A stretch of 64,000 nt of DNA from Triglochin maritima (lineage: Eukaryota > Streptophyta > Magnoliopsida > Alismatales > Juncaginaceae): positions 2,480,001-2,544,000 of the forward strand of contig OY821789.1 of the NCBI GenBank assembly GCA_963682175.1, in the 5' to 3' direction. The notes beneath the pieces are model-generated. The model was not told the origin of the DNA and did not search any database. It was given only the letters and a program-made list of their open reading frames with translations. A program made the translations under genes and the position numbers. This document shows, in pieces, positions 1-13,991 of this stretch (the stretch's first letter is position 1; each line of letters opens with the position of its first letter).

Positions 1-147
1 TCACGGCTCAAAAACAATACGAAGGATGTCTCTACAAATGTGACCATTTAAAAACATATTAATTGTGAAAAGAACCACAATTTTTTATTAAATGTGAAAA
101 GAACCTCAAAAGATAATACTAATTACAGTGGCAAACATTGTGGTTGT

Positions 148-155
148 TATATATA
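148..155 (+). promoter_or_regulatory. Putative TATA box of the CYP90D gene
   Basis: TATATATA lies 94 bp upstream of the CYP90D start codon, a usual distance for a plant TATA box with a short leader. No other core element is evident. Confidence 0.45.
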
Positions 156-241
156 GAAGCCATGCATGTCTTCGTATCTCACATGGTGATAACTGAAGAG
201 TGTTGAGTCAAAAGAACACATAACAAACAGGTCTTTCGAAT

Positions 242-3653
<3,412 letters not shown>

Positions 3654-4829
3654 AGAAAGAAATCAATATTACTACTATGTTATATTGTAATGTATGTGCA
3701 CGTGTGTCAATATCAGTCGCACACAACCCAATGAGTGTATTTCTTAGCTCGTAGATCTCTAGTTTTAGATTAGCTAGTCAGAATTAAGATCAATCCTCAA
3801 CATGTAATAACAAGATTTAACTAGAAAATATGTAATGCTTTCAACAACAACAAAAACGATCAGACGCACGTGGTGGTGATAGTGAAGACAGTAGATAAGA
3901 AGAGAAGGGAAGAGACGCTAAGGAATCTGACAAACACCATCTTTGTGTTTATAGCTGCAGAAGACCACTACCAACCCAAGTTTAATGAGCATTTATAATT
4001 TGATGGGCATAGGTGCTACTTTGTTTCCAATAAGGTAATTTCCTTCCCTAGAATATATATACGCATGCATCGTGGGCAGTGGAGTGGGTGGGTTGGACCC
4101 TTTATGGAATGCTATCTACGTTTTAATAATGTATATAAATGGCCCTTGGAAGTTGGGATTTTGTGGTTGGTTAGTAGCATCTATTGTATGGTGTATGTCT
4201 TTTTCAATGTTGATGTGGGTCAGGAAGCATATTGCTCAACCTTCGGAACTTCTAAAGGATTATCTAAGAAGAAGATTCTAACTGCTAATATGTGGTATTG
4301 TGGTGTCTAATGTCTTCTTTAATGTAGTTCTGTCTTGTTGCTCTTCACGTGCGTGAATATTGTTTGATTTACCTAAACTTGGAACTTACTTCTGTCTGTT
4401 GCTTGAAATCAGAAACTGAATTTTTTAACAGTGCAGGTTCTGTTGGGTGGGATCAAACTGAAACTAACAAGATCAGATCGCATGTAATTCACATGCGTGT
4501 ACATTATAACAAAGAAAAACTTGTGAAGGCATAGTCAGTTAGTCACACATGAAACAAACGAAGTTACTGAGAAGTGAGAACTGAATACCAAGTGCAGCGT
4601 ATGATATCCAAATTATGGAAAATCAAACCCCACGTTGCAACTTGTTTAGAATTTGATGTCTGGCAATCCACATGCATGGTGGGTTGACCCTTCTATGTGG
4701 TCCTTACTCCTTACACAAAATGTGCAGCCACCAAAATGGGGAAATTTAGGATTACAAGAATTCAGGATGTATTAGTTAACTTCTAAAATGCCTTCACTTC
4801 TAAAATGCACTATTAGCATATCTGGTAGC
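3654..4829. other. Intergenic, no gene recognised
   Basis: AT-rich DNA between the CYP90D stop and the solo LTR. Short open frames near 4,065-4,310 have no recognisable motif and are not supported as genes. Confidence 0.5.
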
Positions 4830-5804
4830 TGTTGGGAGGGGGATCTAATAATGCACTAACTCGACACGAATTAAACGCACCACGTAAAATAGAATATTGA
4901 TTGCGGAATTAACTTCGGACCCTCTCCCAAACACAATTGCAACAAGAACACAAACAAGATGGAAATAAAACAAGCAAATAACACATGCACACCTGAAACA
5001 ACCACGACACACGCGTTTTACAAGGTTCGGCAACGTGCCTACGTCCTTGGGGGGTCTCCTGCGGGTTTCCTTTCCTTCTTCCGCTTCTCCAACAAGAGAA
5101 GCAACCGAGATTACAAACGCTTGGAGGCAATAGGTCCTCCAAATCACTCTAGATCTATCTCTAGTCTTAATCTCTCAACTCACAATGAAGGAAACTAACT
5201 TGTATGCAATGTGTGAAAGAGCAAGTACAAACAAACTCTTTTATAGACTCAAAAACCGAGCTAAAATTAAGCAATAACCGAGCAGAACTATTCATGCGCA
5301 CGGTTAACCGACGCTCGCTCGGTTAACCGTGAATGCTTCAACAGGAACTATTCCTGTTCCGATTCGGTTAACCGAATCCTTCTCGATTGGCCGAGGGAAC
5401 TATTCTCGCGCGTCTCGGTAGACCGCGAGAACGCTTCTTGCACGAACTAACGAACTATTCCAACAACCCTTCGGTAGACCGAGTAACCCTCGGTAATCCG
5501 TTCCAACTTGGACAGGCACTTTCCAGATTCTCGGAACACCAAAAATCCCCTCAACGGTTTACCGAACCGTTGTTCCGAAGTGCTTGAAACCTTCTGACGG
5601 TAGACCGAATCCAATTCGATCGTCCGATCCCAGCTGCACACGGAGTGCCTGGAATCCTCGGGTCGGTGGACCGAATCCAATTCGGTAGACCGACCCGTCT
5701 TCGCCGAAAATCTCCTGGGTTGTGCGTCGGTGAACCGAATCCAATTCGGTCGACCGATTCTTCCTGATTTTGCTTCCTTAACAAATATAAGCCAATATTC
5801 AACA
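4830..5804 (-). mobile_element. Solo LTR of a Tork-type Ty1/copia element
   Basis: This 975-bp block is the reverse complement of the LTR at 60,383-61,359 and nearly identical to it; only scattered substitutions and a 1-bp change in a homopolymer were seen. Its ends are TGTTG...CAACA. There is no primer-binding site or internal domain next to it, so it is a lone LTR. The flanking pentamers (GTAGC before, ACAAT after) do not match, unlike a simple insertion followed by LTR-LTR recombination. It carries the same cluster of CGG-N4-CCG palindromes as the other copy. Confidence 0.9.
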
Positions 5805-6220
5805 ACAATTTTGCATTTTCATGTTGATTTTTATGAATGCAGTAGATTTGCTAGTGGGTCGAACAACTATGGTAAGAGCTTGAACGACCATGGTACCTTG
5901 GAAGGTTTTCATGAAGTGAGGAACTGAAATTATAAAATGACTTTTCGGTGATTAATAGTTTAAAAATAAAATAATCTAAAAGTCAAGTTTCAGAGATACT
6001 TAAAATGACTTCTCCAACACTCTAAGATGAGAGAAATTCATGAAATTGAAGTTTCAAACTTCTACCATCTTCCTAGGTACCAATCACTAAACGAGCAACA
6101 GAGTTGGTGACTTAATCCAAGCATCCAAGTAAAATGCCCGCAACCAAAACCACATTTCTAAGATCAAAATAGATCTACTTTTGCACCAAGATTTCTCTTG
6201 ATGGTTGCTGACACGAGAAC
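5805..6220. other. Intergenic, no gene recognised
   Basis: AT-rich sequence between the solo LTR and the hAT-like element; nothing supportable. Confidence 0.4.
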
Positions 6221-6770
6221 TAGGGTTGTAAATGGTAGAATGTTACTTGCAACCCGCCCATCTAATGCGGGTAGCGGATAAAAAAATGTTACCCGTCAAC
6301 CTACCACCCGCATAACACGCCTAATAAGCGAGGCGGGTTGCGGTTGTCTTGCAACTTGACCCGCATAACCCGCAACCTACTTAATCAAATATATTATTAA
6401 TTTTTTATATACCAAAATCATTTTAATGTTTCAATTTTACTCATAACCATTAACCCACCGTACCATGTCACTATTCAACACTCACCAAATGTCTAATTTT
6501 TCACTCACCACACATCCAATTTTCCAAAAAATACAATAATTGATTATTATTTCTCGAGTTTTGATGTTCTTTTATTTTTCTTAGGAAAAATAAAAAAACC
6601 CCGCCAAAACTGCATAACACGCCCCGTCTCGCCCCGTCTAACCTTAGGCGGGACGGGTAGCGGTTTCTTTTATTTTTGACCCGCCCCATCCCGCCCCGCA
6701 TACCCGCTTAACTTAGGCGGGGTGGGTAGCTGTGGGCCAAAAACTCACCCCACCCCGTTTACACCCCCCA
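6221..6770. mobile_element. hAT-like non-autonomous TIR element (550 bp)
   Basis: The ends are imperfect inverted repeats: TAGGGTTGTAAATGG on the left and the complement of TGGGGGGTGTAAACGG on the right. They are flanked by an 8-bp duplication with one mismatch (ACGAGAAC at 6213-6220, ATGAGAAC at 6771-6778), the size expected of hAT elements. The subterminal regions are packed with GCGGG/CCCGC motifs, as is common where hAT transposase binds. No coding capacity. Confidence 0.75.
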
Positions 6771-8710
6771 ATGAGAACCTTACATTGTCGCAGTGACCAT
6801 CATGAACCAACTTAAAAAATCCAAACCCACAGAACCACTTGAGTCGAGCACTTCATTCTCTTTTTTTCCATCAGATCATATCAATGATTGGGCAGGAAAC
6901 AGTCCCGAGACATTCATTGTATTTAAGGTTGCTGGTCCAACATTGTGGTCCTTTGATTCTCCTTTTGAGCTTCTCTTTGTCGTTTCAAAAGACCTAAGTG
7001 CCCAAACTGAAATAAGAACGATTCCATTATATGACATAATCAGAAGTCGTTTGCATTTGGAGAGACATTGATGAGCTGCCTACACAAGGATGCCCCAGTC
7101 AACTTGGTAAAACAATGAATCTGGTGGATCTTTCCGTATATCCCCCACAATCCCCCCACTAAAAAGTATGTCGTTTCGAAACAACTTACGGCCAATTGGT
7201 TACAAAATGCTTAACTTCATGCAATAGAATGGAAGCTACTTGGATGTTGCAGTTAGTTTGCAGAGTGGATTAAAATAATTCATCTGCTAGCTCTTCCTTA
7301 AAAGAGCTTGGATGCACCTCTAACGTGGTGAGACTTTGCACTCAATTTTTAACTATTTATTTGCAAATCACACCCTATAATTTTAAACATATCCTTAACA
7401 TATAATAAAAAATAAAAAACGAAAATCTCTCTCTCAATCGCTCTCCTTTCTCCGAATCTCTCTTCTCCCCACTTCTCTCCTCCCTCTAGTCTCTCTCTCT
7501 AGTACTCTCTCACAAATAACATCGACATATAGGTGCACCTAAGTAAATAGTTAAAATCTGGATACAAACCCCCAATTACGCCACGCCAAGGTGCACCCAA
7601 ACAAATCACACTAATGAAAAATAGTCGGATGACCTTTTGATTTCAAATCCTAGCAGCTCGTTTTGAACGCAAACCTGAAGAATTATATGGCTTGAACCCA
7701 AAAGAAAGGCATATTTCTTTACTGGAACTCCGGCTGTCATTGATAAACCTAACTGCTAATGGTCACACATACTCTATAGGTACAATATTGAAATGTTAAA
7801 ACATCGGAAAAATGTTGCAACATTTCCATTATGTAAGGCTAAGATTATCACAGTAAAGTGAATAATAAAAAATACACACACAAAAATGTATTAGCTGCAA
7901 AGTTTAAGCATTTCTTTCTCAAAATATATGTTGATTCTCGTAAAAAAACTACAAATCCAATGATAATAACTCTACAACACATAGGTAATCTGAAAATGAT
8001 TAGACCACTAGCAGCAGATTACTAACATCCATTAGTTATTCTGCCTACTGAGTTATAATGCAAGGTAGCGTACACAAGTAAGAATGGTGTACTTGTTCTA
8101 ATAATAGCAACACCATGCTTTTTTTACAGTAATGCTCTTTTCCCCTGTTCTATGATAGCAAACACATAGGTAATCTATTTTTCAGTTGTGATTAGACAGT
8201 ATCAGCAGTTTACTAACATCCATAATTAGTTAAACACAAATAAGAATGTTGTACTAAGTTTTACCAAATACTTAAAAAGTTAAGTATAAGTTTTGCAATC
8301 TGAACAATTATCTTCTAAATCATCAACTACATTTTGAACTTCAAATTACTATTTTACAATTGCATAGAATGTTTACTGCTCGACAAAAAAAGTGATGAAA
8401 AGCTATTTCGTTTGGGTACAAGGACAAAAGAAATTAACCTGTCTGTATGAAGACTAACAATTCAACCACATAGAGAAGGGTAGAGATGAGAAGTTTCATG
8501 TAGATCTGTGGTTTAATCTATTGTACAATTTCAACTACTGAACCAGATATATGTGATATAAAAGAATAAAATGGCCTAAATCAATTACTCATCTTGCTTA
8601 GGTGCACCACATCCTTGCAAAAAGACACGAACAAATGGAGTTTACGTTGATGTTGCATCAATAAAACACCTACAAATAAGGGAGTAGAATCACCGGCATG
8701 AACCAGAAGC
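6771..8710. other. Intergenic with a small TIR element and an imperfect tandem repeat
   Basis: No gene recognised; a 92-codon open frame at 6,793-7,071 has no family signature. It contains the TIR element at 7,307-7,600 and two imperfect direct copies of a segment beginning CACATAGGTAATCT (about 7,979 and 8,164). CT-rich microsatellite sequence lies near 7,430-7,500. Confidence 0.45.
7307..7600. mobile_element. Small TIR element (MITE)
   Basis: The left end CTTGGATGCACC and the right end GGTGCACCCAA are inverted. The similarity continues about 60 bp inward to a shared TTTTAACTATTTA segment on both arms. The interior is AT- and CT-rich and non-coding. No clear target duplication was found, so the superfamily is open. 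Confidence 0.55.
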
Positions 8711-11700
8711 TCAGAAATCATACTTAGTTCTCCCACTCATTAAAATGAGGCACATCATGTCATGTAGACTGGATGAAGTCTTGAAGAAATTCCAGGATTC
8801 CAGCATTAGACGTTTTCTCGACCCCTTGAAATGAATAACCTGGAAGAATTTTGGGTTAACCCAAGATCCCACAAATATGATTGGAAGTCTTTAACAATTG
8901 ATAACAACTGAAATTTGCACCGTGGATTTGTCATCATAAGAAACGACACCACAATTCCCATATGTATAGTATACCAGTTGATGTTTCAAAACAGAGAAAT
9001 AGGGGCTAAATGCTCCAAACTAGACACTAGCATGTGGAAGATTTTAATTCATAATTATAATCAAATAACCAATTGGATAATATGAAATTGACATATCAAT
9101 GTGCTCAAACCACTAACAGGACAAGATGAATAAGATGGTGACAAGCATAATACCTTCACATCCATAGGCATGCCATGAAATTGTCCAGCACCTTCTGGCG
9201 GTGTCCAATTATAAAGCAAACAAGGTAAAAAGAGAACTGACGTTCCTTTTATTTCGCTTGAGAAAGCTTTAGGCTTCCCAAATTTTGTTGCGTCAAATGA
9301 AGGGTCAGATTTCACAAGCCAAGCAAGAGCCAACTGATCACCAAGCATGCGTGAAGCCCTCATAAACCTGGAAATATATACATCTAACACTCTCTGCAAA
9401 AAAAGTTTAGCCCTGCACCCAGTTTTTTTAATTAATTAAAAAGAAAGGATTCCCTAGCAGAAAGCACAGCATAAAGAAAATGGAACACTGACTTGAGAAT
9501 GGCATCAGCATTTCCTCTCACTGCAATAAATCCTGAATTGAGGGGTTGTTCCTTGTTGTTTCGGAAAGTGAGAGCCACATGAAAATGTGGATAATCTTGA
9601 AATATATGTCCAAGATCATCAACCACAGCTATGTCGGTATCAGTGAAGATGTAATGGTTTACTTCCATTGGTCTGCTCAAATGCTCCACGAATCTCTTCT
9701 CTAGAAATGCCTATATCCATGGACATCACCCAAGAAAATTATAACATGCACATCAAACTCTCTAGAAATACCGAGGTTATGAAAAAAATCCAAAATAATT
9801 TAGCTTAATTACATTATAACTACAAACATGATATCTTCGCATTGTGTGTGTGTGCTCTCTTCTTCTTGTATTCTTACTTGATGTGTTCTCTACATGGTTA
9901 TGATTCCACTACAGATGAAATGGATACAATTGCTCAACATCTTCTAATGAAAAAAGTCTGATGTGCGTAAGGGAATAATATTCATCAAAATCTATCAAAT
10001 GCTTGCAGTATAATTATCTTAACTTAAAAAATCAAAACCAAATTCTATTGCAGTATACATGAACATAAATTGCTTGAACCCAAAGACAAGCTCTTACAAT
10101 GTAACTTCGCATTCTTTGAAGCATCAGCTGTTCTCGGGAATAATCTCCTTGAATAGGATTCACAATAGCATTCTCTCTATCCAAGAGAAACTTGGAAGCA
10201 GGATCAGTCAAGATGAAAACATTGCTTGTTGGCATTGACATCTGCAGGCCTTTTAAGTATCAGAAAATTTAAGTCAATAGCATATGTGATACACAACTAC
10301 ACTGGTTTCAAATGCCAGATTACTTCTTAAGGCAACCATATTTCTTTTACGCCAAAGGAAACAAAATTAGCTACTTTTTTTTACAAAGTTAAACTCAACA
10401 GTATGTTTTACACTGTTTTCAAATATTGACTTTCTTACTCGGAAAAGAAAATATTGAGTTCCTTATTAGGCAAGTAAACGTCTTGTTAGTTAAAAGAGAC
10501 AAAACAAATACCTTTATAAAGTCAATATAAGTGTTTAAAATGGCCATGGATATCTCTGTTCTGTTGTACGGCATGCGACCGACAATCGCCGTATCACTCC
10601 TGATTGCAGAGTTTATTTGGCCATTGCCTGCAACCGCACTTGGTGTTGTATTATTATAGGGTGCAAAAACCGTAACAAGGGAAACTTTCTCATTGTGTTT
10701 AGAAATTTGGGCAGAGGAACCCAAATGAGCCATATTAATCGCCCTAAGGCCTGCGCAAAAACAAAACATATAAAGGGGGAGGGAGAGAGAGAGAAAAAAA
10801 AGTTACTGCAAGGTAAACTAAGAGAAGTGTACATAAAATAATCAAGGTAATTCTAATCATTAAAAAAGTCATACCAAATCAAATAGGAAATGAAATGCCA
10901 ACTCAACATAATCAAAATTAGGAACTATTTAGTATTTACACATGAATTTTTTATATCTTGATTTAAGTTAGGAGTGCCACTCCAAATTTCAGTCCTTTGG
11001 TTGGAAACAAGTTAATTAGGCAACTACTCTGCTAAAGACCCCCTTGCACAAATTCTCCTCTAATACATGATTCTTTGCTTAAATCATATTTAAACCACCA
11101 CTGAATAAATTAATGATGCAAACGGTCTGCTACAACACTCAATCTGTGGTCACATCTCAACGTGATGCATCTTGCCAGTGTAGGTAAAGGATTCCACATC
11201 TTAACGGCAATAGACCTAGTATTTCCAGGAGTTGAGTATTTCTAATAACTTTTCTATCACTAAGAGTAATGTGATTGTAGATGCTCAGGTATTAATCCGA
11301 CAATATTGAAATATTAAAGCCCTTGTCACTCTTCATGCTACACATATCATATCCCTTCAATATTGCATTAGTGTCTCCTCTCTTAGTCTTTACCTAAACG
11401 AACTCAAAACATTCCACTGTAACAAGTACAACTTAGATAACGATTACAATGACTCATCGTCGCAACTTAATAATTTTTGGAGCACACAAAGGCAGTCCTT
11501 CCGAAACCTAATTTAACAAACAAAACTGATATAGTTGTGCCAGATAAAAACAACAAGGTTACACAACAAAGACTCAAAATCCAAACACTACCTATTGGAA
11601 AAGATAGTTCCACATTGCTATCTAAGTGCTTGGATTTCGTTGAGATTGTGGACCAATCAAACTTCACATCGTATTAAATTAGGTCAATCGACCTGTAGAG

Positions 11701-12269
11701 ACACCCATATCAACCCGTATTGTTCCCCGTAGACATAAATAAAATAATCTCGATCAAACGTGCATGGGAGTGTTAGCCATAATCACAAACTGCTACCTAA
11801 GCGTTTGAGTTTTGTTGAGACAGTGAACCAACTGGATTTCACACAAGCGAACTGACTTCGGATCATCAATTTCGGAATGTCATATGCGATAACGAAACAA
11901 ATCGATCACAAAATTGCGGAGAAACAAACGCATTTACCTTGACAATGGACGCGACCCGGCACACCCCGCCCGGCAGAGGGGCCGAAGATGAGGCGATTGG
12001 GCCTCCGACGTCTCGCCACGCTTCTCACCTCCGCGGTCGTACTCCGATTCAACTCCGAGGCTGGAAAAAGCGAAAAGCACGTGAGCGGTTATGACCTTCC
12101 GATCTCTGGATCGGAATGGAGGGGGAAGTGGGATCTGTTTCTCACCTGGGAGGAGATGGGTGAGGAATAGGAGGAGAGGGATGAGGACGAAGAGAGCAAG
12201 TTTCCACCTCCGGCAGATCGACGGTCGGAGGCCGCCGTGGCGGGTCCACCAACGCTGGAAATTCGCCAT
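8711..12269 (-). CDS. CDI-like putative nucleotide-diphospho-sugar transferase, type II membrane protein
   Basis: Seven exons join in frame on the minus strand: 12269-12146, 12060-11938, 10750-10512, 10241-10098, 9710-9493, 9391-9154 and 8839-8711, giving about 404 residues with no stops. The N-terminus has a basic stretch and one hydrophobic anchor (LALFVLIPLLLFLTHLL), suggesting a Golgi-type type II protein. The soluble part has a DxD-like motif in FTDTDIAVVDDL, then NSGFIAVRG, MLGDQLALAWLV, YNWTPPEGAGQFHG and HFKGSRKRLMLESW, characteristic of the plant family that includes Arabidopsis CDI (identified from memory). Substrate unknown. Exon 6 needs the second AG of a GCAGAG acceptor; the first AG shifts the frame into a stop. 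An earlier in-frame ATG at 12332 could add 21 residues. Confidence 0.75.
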
Positions 12270-12332
12270 TGGCGTCCGGTGGTGGGAGGAATTGAGGAGA
12301 CTGGAGTGGAGAGTATGTTTTGCCATTACCAT

Positions 12333-13991
12333 TGTGGTTTTGTGGGGCCTCCTGTCAATTTGTGGGACTTTTCTTTGTTATTTATATATGATTTCGTATT
12401 TTAGATAACGTAAAAATACAAATTATTTAAGCGTAATAATCGGCCAAAGTGTTATTTTTATCCATGGTTTTGCCACTTGTTTACGATCTTAATGGTTGAT
12501 GATGCATGTAAGTAAGATGTGGACATTTGCATGAGACTGAGTGAACTGTTAAGCAGCCAGCGAATTCCTTTTTTAGTCTTTTTTACAAATCTAATCTTAG
12601 GTTTACTTGGTCGCTGGTTCTTGTGAACTCAACCAATTAATTCGAGTTTTGTATTTCCATGTGCTCTTGTTTTTGCAAATTTTAACAAACCATAAACGTA
12701 CGTGTTCATATGTTTTAAGGTTGAATCTCAACTCTACTTAATGATAACTTGTTGTGAGCCTCGGCAATCATCCTTTTCTTCACATTACTTCCATTTTTAT
12801 TTTTTTATTTTGTAACTCACGATGTTAGAATTCAGTCACTCGTAAAGGCTAATCAACGACTAAGGAACTACCTCTTGAATTGGCCCCAAATGGTCCACAT
12901 ATTTCATTTTCAAGAAACACAATTTCTTTTGCGACACTTAAGTGTGTTTGGATGCGACATTGTAAGTCTCAGTGAAAAATTTACAAATCCAGAATCTATG
13001 AATGACATTATTCGTAATTATCATGTTTGGATAAAAACTACATTAAAATGACAACTAGAGAAGAAAAAAATGATATCTTGATGTCTCCCAATTTAAAATT
13101 GTATTCATACGATGAAATGCAGGTACTACCATGCATAAATCATATTTGGATCAAAACACTAACAATTTGTCTTACATGGAACAATCAGTTAAAATAAATC
13201 ACATAGAATTTCAAATTTTCACCTTTCAACATGAAATTTGGTTTTGATAACTTTAATTATGTAGAAGTGCGATATTTCAAAATACTTGGGAAGACTAGCC
13301 AATTTCAATACCTTGTCATTTATCAACCAAACATGATATCTACAAATACTACACTTCAAAATTCCACCTTTTATGTTAAAGTAACATCCAAGTGCATCCC
13401 AAACAAATGCATCCGAATTCCATGTTTAAGCTTCTTGCTCTTAATTCAAATGCAACCATTTAAACGAAGTACATGTTGTGGCCTTACAACACACAAAGGC
13501 ATTCATCTTAAAACACGTCAAACAAATCATTCATTATTTCAATGAATTGCTGCTTTTAGATCTGCCAACCAAATGTTCATAGAGAAATCTACCCCATTCC
13601 TGAGCAGCGATCCCTTGCAACTTGCAGAGCTTATAAATTATATCATAAGTTCACAAATAATTTAGTAACTTCTAGCAGAAAAAGGGAACTTGAGAAGCCA
13701 CTAGACTCAACTATGCCCTGATTCCATGGAATGCCCATGAACTTACAAAGGAATGCATAAAACAGAACTTACAAGATTCCATGAGAACCTGGCATGAATC
13801 AACAATAAATGTTCTTTAACTTATGGATAGATAAGGTACAAATAGAAATTTTCAATGCTGAACTGGTGGGTCACCGGTAAAGGCAACTAGAACAATTTCA
13901 TGCCGAGTGCAGCGCAACGTCATTATGGGAAACTGAAATGCAGGGTTCGGCCGAAGTGGTGGCTAGACGAGCTGATATTGATAACCAATGC
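12333..13991. other. Intergenic with a probable MITE
   Basis: Sequence between the CDI-like and MPP-like genes. No coding region is supported. A TIR-flanked segment at about 12,948-13,415 is listed separately; the last few hundred bases are probably 3' UTR of the MPP-like gene. Confidence 0.4.
12948..13415. mobile_element. Possible hAT-like MITE
   Basis: The left end contains TGTTTGGATGCGACATTGTA and the right end contains its approximate complement (GTGCATCCCAAACAAATGCA). This TTTGGATGCA-type end is common in plant MITEs; a similar one occurs at 59,811-60,093. Boundaries and target duplication are not resolved. Confidence 0.4.

Noticed and set aside
4065..4310. Overlapping short plus-strand frames with hydrophobic stretches.
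   Set aside because: No family motif, no splice-supported extension and two competing frames.
4845..5808. Several open frames inside the LTR on both strands, repeated at 60.4-61.3 kb.
   Set aside because: They lie wholly within LTR sequence and its palindromes; LTRs of copia elements are noncoding.
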